A DNA stretch of 62,680 bases from CAKVOD01 sp964489405. Its GTDB lineage: Bacteria > Bacillota > Clostridia > Christensenellales > UBA1242. The notes beneath the pieces were generated by a model. The model ran no database searches. It worked only from the letters and a program-made list of their open reading frames with translations, and was not told where the DNA came from. Of the stretch, positions 32,842-41,083 are shown one piece after another. A program made the translations under genes and the position numbers. Numbering within the stretch: position 1 is the first letter of the stretch; every line of letters starts with the position of its first letter. The stretch is from NCBI GenBank assembly GCA_964489405.1, contig CAZAYL010000002.1:1-62680 (forward strand). The letters are read 5' to 3'.

Positions 32842-34197
32842 TTATTCTAGCATTGCTTTAAGGTCATTAACTGCAACACTCACACTTGTCTTGTTTTTAA
32901 CCATTTCTTCGATTTTATCGCGCGAGTGAATGATGGTGGTATGGTCACGCCCACCAAATATCTCTCCAATTGTTGTCAATGGTAAATCCATCATTTCCGT
33001 GATAAGATAAACGCAAATTTGACGCGCTGTAACAATTTCTTTTGTCTTTTTTTTGCCAATTAAGTCATCTTTTGTAACATTGAAATAGTCGCAAACAACA
33101 TTTATTATGCGGTCGGTACTTAATGACTCTTTGTTTGTTTCGAGATAATTTTTGAGTGCTTCTTGCGCATCTAAAACGGTTGCAAGCGTTTTGCCAAGTA
33201 ATGAACTAAAGAAAATTACCTTTGAAAGGAAACCTTCCATTTCACGAATATTTGTATCAACACGTTCAGCGATAAATTTGATTGCATCTTTCTCTATATT
33301 GTAATTTTCGATTGTTGCCTTTTTTTCTAGAATTGCAATTCTTGTTTCAAGATCTGGTTTTTGAATGTCTTGAATCAAACCACTTACAAAGCGTGATTTC
33401 AATCTATCCTCAAGTGCCGATATTTCACGTGGTGGACGATCAGAACTAATGATGATTTGTTTATTTTTTTGATAAAGGTCATTAAATGTATGGAAAAATT
33501 CTTCTTGTAAAGCGCGTTTTTCGGAAATAAATTGAATATCGTCAACCATCAAAACATCGACATTGCGATATTTCTCTCTAAAATTTGTGATGATTGTGTC
33601 GTTAGTTGAATTAAATTTGAGCGCATAAACATAGTCATTGATAAAATTTTCACACGTAACATACACGATTTTTTTGTCTTTTGAATTGTTTTTTATGTAA
33701 TTACCTATTGCGTGTAGCAAGTGTGTTTTACCAAGTCCAACGCCCCCGTATATAAATAGTGGATTAAAACGCGTTGCTGGATTTTCCGCTACAGCCCTAC
33801 ATGCTGTGTACACGAATTGATTACTTTTCCCCACAACAAAATTGTCAAATGTGTACTTGGGGTTGAAATTATCTAAAGTATTTTGTGAAGATGTTTGCTG
33901 AATATCCTCTTCAAATGGCTTGTTATATTTTAGATACTCTTCCTTTTCTTCTGGCGTAAATATTTCAAAACTAATAACATTGTCAAACTCTGCAGTAATA
34001 GCGTTCAAAAGTTCATCTTTGAAATTTTTAAGAATTTGATTTTTAGTAACAACACTTGGCGATGCTAAAATTATAGCATTGTCTTTCAAATCAATGACTT
34101 CAAGTGGCTTTAACCATAAATCAAAACTTACGGCAGAAATGTTTGTCGCCATTCTTGTTAGGACATTTTCCCAACCTTTCAAAATCTTATTATTCAT
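32842..34197 (-). CDS. dnaA: Chromosomal replication initiator DnaA
   Basis: A 451-residue DnaA: N-terminal domain I (about 1-75), short linker, AAA+ domain with Walker A GGVGLGKTH and Walker B VLMVDDIQF, and domain IV with the DnaA-box recognition signature GGRDHTTIIHSRDKI. The start is set at MNNKILKGWENVL: a TTGACT-N17-TATACT promoter ends six bases before this ATG, while an earlier in-frame ATG at 34224 would lie inside the promoter. The mRNA is therefore probably leaderless. Unusually, dnaN is not downstream but divergent across oriC. Confidence 0.97.
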   Translation of the reverse strand: MNNKILKGWENVLTRMATNISAVSFDLWLKPLEVIDLKDNAIILASPSVVTKNQILKNFKDELLNAITAEFDNVISFEIFTPEEKEEYLKYNKPFEEDIQQTSSQNTLDNFNPKYTFDNFVVGKSNQFVYTACRAVAENPATRFNPLFIYGGVGLGKTHLLHAIGNYIKNNSKDKKIVYVTCENFINDYVYALKFNSTNDTIITNFREKYRNVDVLMVDDIQFISEKRALQEEFFHTFNDLYQKNKQIIISSDRPPREISALEDRLKSRFVSGLIQDIQKPDLETRIAILEKKATIENYNIEKDAIKFIAERVDTNIREMEGFLSKVIFFSSLLGKTLATVLDAQEALKNYLETNKESLSTDRIINVVCDYFNVTKDDLIGKKKTKEIVTARQICVYLITEMMDLPLTTIGEIFGGRDHTTIIHSRDKIEEMVKNKTSVSVAVNDLKAMLE

Positions 34198-34203
34198 AGT
34201 TTT

Positions 34204-34232
34204 AGTATACCATTTTTCTATCAATAAGTCAA
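34204..34232 (-). promoter_or_regulatory. dnaA promoter, leaderless
   Basis: On the minus strand TTGACT (34227-34232), 17-base spacer, TATACT (34204-34209) with extended TGG; the ATG begins six bases on. Confidence 0.85.
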
Positions 34233-34284
34233 GTATGAAAACGCTTAGAATTTATAAAATAAATTCTAAAAGTCAAATTGAAAA

Positions 34285-35033
34285 ATAAGTTAAAAATTTA
34301 AATTATAGTCATTTAAAAAAATAAGTCAACTAAATTTGTCCACTTTTTAAAAATTTAACAAAAAAATGTTTTTTTCTACAAATTTCGTAAAGTTCTTAAT
34401 TTTTTTTATTAAAAATGCCCCTAAAAAAATAATTATCCACACATAAAAAATCTAAAATGTTGAATGATTGTGAATAAAAATTGAAGATATACACAAAGAT
34501 TTACACAAATTTTTAATCTACATTTTGTGTTGTTTGATAAATTTTAAGCATTTTTTATACTATATATTGTGTTCCCAAAAAAAATATCCACATTTGCACA
34601 GACAATAATAATACAAGATAATATTTAAAAAATAAATTTTTCATTCCTGATGGGGACGACTTTGATATGAAAAATTTATAAAATCGCAAATAGGAAAAAA
34701 TTTATTTTTTTCATAAAATAGTACCTTTGTCGACATATATACATAAGTAAAAAATACACATTATTTGCGTAAAAAAAAAGTAGGTAAATAAATTACATCT
34801 ATAACACGTACCCGTGAATGAATTATAGTATATAATTATAATATATGTGTGTTTATATACATATACATATTACTTTATGTGTATATTATCATAATATTAA
34901 GTAATTAAATATAATATATAAAAATATATACGAGTAAAAAAAATATATTAAGTTAATAAAAAATTTTTTGTAATATGTGCAATAAATGTGGAAAAATTAA
35001 AAATAAAAAAAATTAAAAGTGTGTTCAAAACGC
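34285..35033. other. Replication origin oriC between dnaA and dnaN
   Basis: About 750 bases of AT-rich noncoding sequence. Perfect DnaA boxes: TTATCCACA at 34433-34441 and, on the other strand, TTATTCACA at 34469-34477. One-mismatch boxes lie at 34487-34495 and 34584-34592. A TATA-rich stretch at about 34820-34960 is the likely unwinding element. A Spo0A-box-like TTTGTCGAC lies at about 34726. No protein gene is visible. Gene orientation on both sides points away from this region. Confidence 0.85.
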
Positions 35034-35062
35034 TTTACAGAAAAATTAAATTGTGGTAAAAT
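35034..35062 (+). promoter_or_regulatory. dnaN promoter
   Basis: TTTACA (35034-35039), 17-base spacer, TAAAAT (35057-35062) with extended TGG, then a short leader with AGGAG. Confidence 0.75.
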
Positions 35063-35083
35063 GTTGTAAATTTAGGAGATAGT

Positions 35084-36202
35084 ATGGAAATGCAAATGAA
35101 AGTTATCTGCGACGGATTAGACCTTGCAGATGCAGTTTTGAAAGTTATCAAAGCAACAGCAACGCGAACAACCAACCCTATTTTAGAAGGGATAAAATTA
35201 GTTGCTGAAAATGATTATTTGAAGTTAAGTGCGACAGACCTTGAACTTATGATTGAAACAAAAATTAAGGCCGATGTGAAGCTTGAAGGGTCAGTCGTTG
35301 TACCTGGGAAGTTCTTTAGTGAGTATGTAAGAAAATTGACAAATGAGCAAATTACCCTTGAAGTTAGTGGGAAAGACCAACTGAAACTTGCATATACAGA
35401 TAGCGTCGGTTATATGCAATGCTTGAATGCTGAAGAATTTCCAAATATTCAAAAAATTTCCAATGAACAATATTTTGAGATTAAAAAAGATGATTTTGTA
35501 GACGCTATCAATAAGACCATTTTTGCAGTGTCATTAGATGATGCAAGACCACTATTCAAAGGATGTTTCTTTGAAGTGGGCGAAAAGAAAGTGAATTTTG
35601 TTGCCCTTGATGGCTATCGTATGAGTGTCGCTAAAAAGCATATTTTATATACAACTAACGAAGCAAAATTCGTAGTTCCAGCAAAGAGTTTAGCAGAAAT
35701 AATTAAAGTTATTGATGACAAAGATGAAAGTATTAAAATATTTTTCCAAAAGCAATATGTAATGATTGAACAAGAGGGCGCTATTATAATATCACGTTTG
35801 CTTGATGGTGAATTTATAAATTATAACAACCTAATCACATCTGGCGAGTTTACAACAATTACGACCGTCAACAAGAAACAACTCGAAGAGGCTCTTGATC
35901 GTACAAGTTTGCTTGCACGTGTCGAAAGAAATAATATTGCAAAATTTGAGATTAAAGACAAGACTTTAGCGATATCTTCAAATAGTGAAATCGGAAATAT
36001 TCACGAAAATGTTACAATTTCACTAAATGGCGCAGATTTAACAACAGCATTCAACTCACGCTACTTTATCGAATGCTTAAAGGTTGTCAATGACGAATTT
36101 ATCACATTAAATTTCACAACACCTATTGCACCTTGCATTATAAAACCATTTGAGGGAGATGATTACCTTTTCCTTATATTGCCAGTTCGTATTGTGGCAT
36201 AA
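35084..36202 (+). CDS. dnaN: DNA polymerase III beta sliding clamp
   Basis: A 372-residue beta clamp with three repeated domains; the end LPVRIVA is typical of the family, and motifs such as NPILEGIKL, LDGYRMSVAKK and DGEFINYNN are conserved. It forms the ring that tethers DNA polymerase III. The start has an AGGAG site. In most bacteria it is cotranscribed behind dnaA; here it is transcribed away from dnaA on the other side of oriC and is followed by its own terminator. recF and yaaA/rlbA are absent. Confidence 0.97.
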   Translation: MEMQMKVICDGLDLADAVLKVIKATATRTTNPILEGIKLVAENDYLKLSATDLELMIETKIKADVKLEGSVVVPGKFFSEYVRKLTNEQITLEVSGKDQLKLAYTDSVGYMQCLNAEEFPNIQKISNEQYFEIKKDDFVDAINKTIFAVSLDDARPLFKGCFFEVGEKKVNFVALDGYRMSVAKKHILYTTNEAKFVVPAKSLAEIIKVIDDKDESIKIFFQKQYVMIEQEGAIIISRLLDGEFINYNNLITSGEFTTITTVNKKQLEEALDRTSLLARVERNNIAKFEIKDKTLAISSNSEIGNIHENVTISLNGADLTTAFNSRYFIECLKVVNDEFITLNFTTPIAPCIIKPFEGDDYLFLILPVRIVA

Positions 36203-36234
36203 TGATTTGATGGAAATTTTAAAATTATAATTAT

Positions 36235-36281
36235 AAAAACACTTATCCACATAAATTAAAAAATTGTGGATAAGTGTTTTT
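36235..36281 (+). terminator. dnaN terminator built from two DnaA boxes
   Basis: A perfect 17-bp stem (36235-36251 with 36265-36281) with a 13-base loop and T run. Each arm contains a perfect DnaA box, TTATCCACA at 36243-36251 and its inverted copy at 36265-36273. It can thus be both a terminator hairpin in RNA and a DnaA binding site in DNA. Confidence 0.85.
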
Positions 36282-36697
36282 TAGTTATATTATACACTAT
36301 ATTTTTACATAACTAATTTTTAAATATTTTTTTAAAACCTATTTTTTTTAAATTTAAAAATAGATTTTTCTTTTGAATTTATATTACTATTTGTGAATAA
36401 TAAAAATATTATTACAAAAACAAAAATGATTAAAAACTTAACTATATATTATAAAAAATAAAATAATTGTCAACATTAAGATAATAATAACATTTCTCTT
36501 AAATATTGTTAAAATATAAAAAACGCGGAATACTATCAAAAAACAATAGTTATACTATTAAAAATATACAATATAACTCCTATAAAATTACTCAATTACA
36601 TAATTTACGTAATTTTACAAAAAACTATAAAATGTTTTTTTAAGGTTCTTTCTTGATAATTTTTTTATCAATATATATACCAATATGTGGAAATGAC
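36282..36697. other. AT-rich intergenic region with a further DnaA box
   Basis: No gene is visible. A perfect DnaA box (TTATTCACA, minus strand) lies at 36392-36400. Together with the two boxes in the hairpin it forms a second cluster on the far side of dnaN. Confidence 0.65.
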
Positions 36698-36726
36698 TTG
36701 ACAAAAAAAAATGTTTTGTATATAAT
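36698..36726 (+). promoter_or_regulatory. Promoter of rpmH
   Basis: TTGACA (36698-36703), 17-base spacer, TATAAT (36721-36726). Confidence 0.85.
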
Positions 36727-36775
36727 ATAAACACTTAAATCTAAATTAGATGAAAATTTGAAAGGAGATGTCATT

Positions 36776-36910
36776 ATGAAGAGAACTTATCAACCAAAGA
36801 AAAAGCACAGAAATAAAGTTCACGGTTTTCGTCAAAGAATGAAGACAACAGCGGGACGACGCGTTCTTAAAAGACGCAGAGCGCGCGGTAGAGCAAAGCT
36901 TACTGTATAA
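36776..36910 (+). CDS. rpmH: Ribosomal protein bL34
   Basis: A 44-residue, very basic protein starting MKRTYQPKKKHRNKVHGFR and with the family motif FRQRMKT-GRRVLKRRRARGR. It is part of the large ribosomal subunit. The start has an AAAGGAG site. A hairpin terminator follows and rnpA lies downstream in the conserved order. Confidence 0.97.
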   Translation: MKRTYQPKKKHRNKVHGFRQRMKTTAGRRVLKRRRARGRAKLTV

Positions 36911-36913
36911 TCA

Positions 36914-36947
36914 ATTGCTCATTATATTTATATAGTGAGCAATTTTT
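36914..36947 (+). terminator. Terminator or attenuator between rpmH and rnpA
   Basis: A 13-bp stem (36914-36926 with 36931-36943, one G-U pair) with a 4-base loop and T5. It would reduce readthrough from rpmH into rnpA. Confidence 0.8.
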
Positions 36948-36995
36948 GTATACATTTGAAGTAAAGTTAAAATTAAAAGGGATGTTCAAAATTTA

Positions 36996-37367
36996 ATGGA
37001 TAAACAAATTGAATTAAGGGGCTATCCCCGTAAAAAATTTAGAATAAAGAAAATAAAAGAATTTAACTATATGTTTCGCAATGGCGAACGTCAAAATAGT
37101 AAATGTATAACACTTATAGTGACAAATTCTTACAAATCATACACGCGATATGGTATCAGTATAAGTTCTAAAATAGGTAACGCTGTTATTAGAAATAGAG
37201 TTAAACGTCGTATTCGCGCCTGCATTCACGACATTACCAAAAATGAGCTAAAAATTGACAAAAAAAATATTATAATCGTCGCGCGTAGTGGCATAGAAGA
37301 TATGTGTTACAATGAAATTTATAACACATTAAAAACTTTACTTAATAGAACTACACAAATAAAGTAA
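36996..37367 (+). CDS. rnpA: Ribonuclease P protein component
   Basis: A 123-residue RnpA with the signature SSKIGNAVIRNRVKRRIRAC; it helps the RNase P RNA bind pre-tRNA. The length is normal. The possible Shine-Dalgarno GGGA lies about 14 bases upstream, rather far, so initiation may be weak. It follows rpmH and precedes yidD. Confidence 0.94.
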   Translation: MDKQIELRGYPRKKFRIKKIKEFNYMFRNGERQNSKCITLIVTNSYKSYTRYGISISSKIGNAVIRNRVKRRIRACIHDITKNELKIDKKNIIIVARSGIEDMCYNEIYNTLKTLLNRTTQIK

Positions 37368-37408
37368 TGAAGCGAATTATACACCACAACGTAAAATAAG
37401 GACAATCT

Positions 37409-37681
37409 ATGAATATATTTAAAATTGTACTTAAACCATTAGAGTGGTTAGCACTAGGTTTGATTTATATATATAAAGGAATAATCTCCCCATTATTACC
37501 ACACGGTTGTATATATTTGCCGACTTGTTCAACATACACACTAAAAGCAATAAAATCTTTTGGGGTGTTTAAAGGTTCTTATTTGGGGTTGAAACGAATT
37601 TTAAAATGCACTCCAAAATATTCAGGTGGAGTAGACCCAGTACCAGATAACATAAAAGGAGATTGTAAATGGCTGGTTTAA
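37409..37681 (+). CDS. yidD: Membrane protein insertion efficiency factor YidD
   Basis: A 90-residue YidD with an N-terminal amphipathic or membrane helix and the motif YLPTCSTYTLKAIKSFG, then LKRILKCTPKYSGGVDPVP. It supports YidC-mediated insertion. AAGGA site upstream; the end overlaps yidC by 13 bp. Confidence 0.93.
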   Translation: MNIFKIVLKPLEWLALGLIYIYKGIISPLLPHGCIYLPTCSTYTLKAIKSFGVFKGSYLGLKRILKCTPKYSGGVDPVPDNIKGDCKWLV

Positions 37682-38793
37682 TTGATTTACTATCTGCACA
37701 ATTACAAATACCAAAAGGATTAGGTGTTTGGGAAGACATTATCAGATGGTTTTATAGTGGAATTGGCGATTATGGCTTTACAATTATTTTGATAGCGGTT
37801 TTGCTAAAAATATTGATGTTGCCAATTGATTATTTTCAAAGGAAAGCAACTGCAAAACAAATGGCGCAACAAGAGCGTATCGCGCCACAAATTGCAAAAC
37901 TCAAAGAAAAATATGCAAACGACAAAAATACTCTAAATCAAAAAACAATGGAATTATATAAACGTGAGGGCATAGGTTTTGGTTCTTGCGGAATTATGGT
38001 GTTATATCTTTTTATTACCTGTTTTGTGTTCTTTACACTATTTGCTGGGATGAATAATATTTCAAGTAATGCCGTCAAAACTCAATACGAACAATTGCGC
38101 TATGCGTACAATAATGTAGAAGCACAAAGAGGCGATGAAACAGCGGAAGATTTTCAAAAACGTCAAGAACAAGCAGTGTTTGATAAATATAATGAAATTA
38201 AAGTAAATTGGTTATGGATTGAAAATATTTGGCGTCCAGATACGACGAGTAGTCCTATTGCAACATTTGATTCGTATGCAAGTTCAATAAAACTAAAAAA
38301 TAAAACCAATGAAGAAAAAGTAAAATATCAAACCGAAAAAGAAGAATATGAAAAAATTATGAATCCATTAAGGGAAAAAGTTCGTTCATCAAACGGTTAC
38401 TTTATATTGATCATACTTTCAGCGGTTGTTACATTCCTTTCTATGACATTGAGTCAAAGTAGTATAAAAAAGAAAGAGAAAAAGGAAATAAAACCTCAAG
38501 ACGAGGGACGTATTTTATCTGCAAAAGGCGAACGCGAAAATCAAAAAGAGCAAACCGCGAGTGCTCCAGCAATGAAGTTTATGAAATGGATTTTGCCGAT
38601 TGTTATGGTTTTGATTACATTAGGCTACAGCTCAGCATTCGCTATATACATTGTTACAATTTCAGGGTTCAGCGCAATTGCAAACTATGTGTTTAATCTT
38701 ATTTTAAGAAACAAAAAAGATGATTTGTCAAAACCAAATAGTAAAAACAAACAAAGAGTAATTGTTCAAAAACCTGACTATGTTAGACAATAA
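37669..38793 (+). CDS. yidC: Membrane protein insertase YidC/SpoIIIJ
   Basis: A 374-residue YidC/Oxa1-family insertase. The core begins GDYGFTIILIAVLLKILMLP (first core membrane segment), followed by the cytoplasmic helical hairpin rich in Gln and Lys, GSCGIMVLYLFITCFVFF, and two late membrane segments near residues 242-262 and 305-345. It lacks the lipobox found in many Bacillota YidC proteins. A long, charged region (about 130-230) between membrane segments is larger than usual. The tail is basic, as expected for ribosome contact. AAGGAG site present. Confidence 0.93.
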   Translation: MAGLIDLLSAQLQIPKGLGVWEDIIRWFYSGIGDYGFTIILIAVLLKILMLPIDYFQRKATAKQMAQQERIAPQIAKLKEKYANDKNTLNQKTMELYKREGIGFGSCGIMVLYLFITCFVFFTLFAGMNNISSNAVKTQYEQLRYAYNNVEAQRGDETAEDFQKRQEQAVFDKYNEIKVNWLWIENIWRPDTTSSPIATFDSYASSIKLKNKTNEEKVKYQTEKEEYEKIMNPLREKVRSSNGYFILIILSAVVTFLSMTLSQSSIKKKEKKEIKPQDEGRILSAKGERENQKEQTASAPAMKFMKWILPIVMVLITLGYSSAFAIYIVTISGFSAIANYVFNLILRNKKDDLSKPNSKNKQRVIVQKPDYVRQ

Positions 38794-38806
38794 AAGAGGT
38801 GCGTAA

Positions 38807-39532
38807 ATGGAAAGTTTAGAAAGTGTTGGAAAAAATGTTCAAGACGCAATCAATAAAGGATTGCAAGAGCTTGGAGTAGAATTAGACGATGTCAAAGTTG
38901 ATGTAATATGCGAGGGTGGGTTATTTAAAAGCGCTAAAGTACGATTGACAAAAAATGAGAGTTTTGCTGAACTTTTTTCTGCTACAGAAAATATAAATAA
39001 AGAAGTTGAAGTAGAAAAAAATGAAGAAAAACAAATTCAAACAACTGAGAATGTAGATAATAAAAATATTGAAGAAAAAGGAACAATGTATTCTCTTACA
39101 GTTTTAAATAAAATATTAAAAGAATACAATCCTAATCTTTATGCAACAGAGCGAGTTCAAAACAAAGTCGTTGTATTTGAAATCCAAGGCGACGGGTGTG
39201 AAGTGTTTGGGAATACAGATGCCGTTGGTGCTTTACAAACAATTTTAAACACAATTGAACGACGCCACAACAAAACAGAGAACTTGAAAAGAATAATTGT
39301 CAATGTGGGTGATTATGAGAAAAAGCGCGAGGCAGATTTGTGTGCACAAGCGCAAAAATGTGCTGATGAAGCGATTAGTTTAGGGAGAACAATACGTATG
39401 CAACCTATGAATTCATATGAGCGCCATTTAATCCACGATTATTTAACCAATCGAAAGGATGTTATCGCTGAGTCTTTTGGTGTTGAGCCATATCGATACC
39501 TAACTATCCGCCCGTCAGAGATTGATAATTGA
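38807..39532 (+). CDS. jag: RNA-binding protein Jag/KhpB
   Basis: A 241-residue protein with an N-terminal Jag_N domain (VQDAINKGLQELGVELDDV), a low-complexity charged linker, a KH domain (about 95-165) and a C-terminal R3H domain (RTIRMQPMNSYERHLIHDYL). KhpB partners KhpA as a global RNA chaperone. Typical place after yidC, 13 bases away with a GAGGTG site. Confidence 0.93.
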   Translation: MESLESVGKNVQDAINKGLQELGVELDDVKVDVICEGGLFKSAKVRLTKNESFAELFSATENINKEVEVEKNEEKQIQTTENVDNKNIEEKGTMYSLTVLNKILKEYNPNLYATERVQNKVVVFEIQGDGCEVFGNTDAVGALQTILNTIERRHNKTENLKRIIVNVGDYEKKREADLCAQAQKCADEAISLGRTIRMQPMNSYERHLIHDYLTNRKDVIAESFGVEPYRYLTIRPSEIDN

Positions 39533-39551
39533 AAAATAATTGAGTTATTTT

Positions 39552-39580
39552 AGTACATAGATAAAAATATGTACTTTTTT
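39552..39580 (+). terminator. Terminator after jag
   Basis: Stem AGTACATA/TATGTACT (39552-39559 with 39568-39575) followed by T6. Confidence 0.8.
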
Positions 39581-39625
39581 ATTTTATATATAGAAAATTT
39601 ATAAATATACTCCATATTTAAGTGT

Positions 39626-39654
39626 TTGTATAAATTATTAAAATTTGATATAAT
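39626..39654 (+). promoter_or_regulatory. Promoter of the CCA-enzyme gene
   Basis: TTGTAT (39626-39631), 17-base spacer, TATAAT (39649-39654) with extended TGA. Confidence 0.75.
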
Positions 39655-39673
39655 AAAAAGCGAGAGGAAAAAG

Positions 39674-41083
39674 ATGAAAGCAATTACAACTGAAAACAAT
39701 ATAGAAAAATTTAAAAAAAAAGTACCCAAAGAAGCGTTGGCTCTTAGCGAAATATTTACTGCCAACAAACATAAATTATATATCGTTGGCGGATATATTC
39801 GCGATTATTTTTTAAAAATAAAAACAGAAGATATTGATATTTGTGGAACTGCTACACCACAACAACTTGAAGAATTATTATCAAATACAGACTTTAAATT
39901 TACTATCATAAATAAAAACTTAGGTACATATAAAATTTATAAAAGTAATAGCAAAATTGAATTTGAATACACCACATTGCGAGAAGAAAAATATCAAACT
40001 GGACACATACCAAGTGAAGTTAATTTTGTTGATGATGTTTTAATCGATGCACAACGCCGAGATTTTACGGTAAATACAATTTATTATGATTTTTCTAATA
40101 GTAAATTTATTGACCCATATAATGGTTTACAAGATTGCTATCATCGAGTTTTGAAACCTATAAATCATAAAGTTTTTGATAGCGACGGCTTACGTATTAT
40201 GCGCTTAGTTCGATTTGCATACACTAAAAAAATGAAAATACCTAAAGATGTTTTTGATAGTGCACATTTACGAGTATACCTTTTGCGTGATATTGCACAC
40301 GAAAGGATTGCACAAGAAATGGGTGTAATTGCGGAATATCAAAAAAACATACCCCTTAATGATATATGCAATATAATTAAATATGGAGATGAGCGTATTA
40401 ATTTAGGTGTAAGGAATGAAAAAGCTTTGTTTTCAGCTCTCGACCTATTAGATGCTCTTATGTCGCTTGGTATCATTGATTATATTTTCCCAAAGCTTTC
40501 ATTTAGTATTGATATGAATAAAATTTACACAACATACACCACCCCTATTCTGTCATATCAGTTTTTTGAATATAATTTTGGGCTTGCACTTACTTATTAC
40601 ATTTGTAAAACACTTACAACGCAAAATTATGAACTCTCTATTGAGTTTTATCAAGAACTTTTTGGCGTAGATGGTTTAATGTTGTCAAAATTATATTTAA
40701 AAGAAATGGTGCTAACTTTAGATGGTCTTTTGACATTAAATAAAATGCGCGACGAAAGTTTTTATGTCAACTTTATTCAAATGTATTACTCTGTGTTGCC
40801 AGAAATAATGTACTATGGTAAGCTAATATCAAATCATTATGATTCACAATGTGAGCGCCTTATTACAACAAATTCTCTTATGAAAGCGAATAATATTCCG
40901 CGATGTATTAAAGAGCTTGCTATTAAAGCCAAAGATATTATTAATAGATGGCCACTTATGCCACAAAAGTACATATCTTCATTATTAGAGTGTGCTATGA
41001 TTGTGGCGACAAAAGATAGATGCAATGAAAAAGAATATTTACTAAATGAACTTGGAAAATTTATAGTGAGGGAAGAAGTATGA
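39674..41083 (+). CDS. CCA tRNA nucleotidyltransferase (class II poly(A) polymerase family)
   Basis: A 469-residue class II nucleotidyltransferase with YIVGGYIRDYFL, the metal-binding EDIDICG, the RRDFTVNTIYYD motif and the FIDPYNGLQDC and SDGLRIMRLVRFA motifs of the neck. These add CCA to tRNA 3' ends; polyadenylation is the alternative. The start MKAITTENN follows an AGAGGA site. The stop overlaps the rmuC start (ATGA type). Confidence 0.9.
   Translation: MKAITTENNIEKFKKKVPKEALALSEIFTANKHKLYIVGGYIRDYFLKIKTEDIDICGTATPQQLEELLSNTDFKFTIINKNLGTYKIYKSNSKIEFEYTTLREEKYQTGHIPSEVNFVDDVLIDAQRRDFTVNTIYYDFSNSKFIDPYNGLQDCYHRVLKPINHKVFDSDGLRIMRLVRFAYTKKMKIPKDVFDSAHLRVYLLRDIAHERIAQEMGVIAEYQKNIPLNDICNIIKYGDERINLGVRNEKALFSALDLLDALMSLGIIDYIFPKLSFSIDMNKIYTTYTTPILSYQFFEYNFGLALTYYICKTLTTQNYELSIEFYQELFGVDGLMLSKLYLKEMVLTLDGLLTLNKMRDESFYVNFIQMYYSVLPEIMYYGKLISNHYDSQCERLITTNSLMKANNIPRCIKELAIKAKDIINRWPLMPQKYISSLLECAMIVATKDRCNEKEYLLNELGKFIVREEV

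Noticed and set aside
34198..34224. Longer dnaA with nine extra N-terminal residues
   Set aside because: The upstream ATG lies within the promoter spacer, and the conserved domain I begins after the later ATG.
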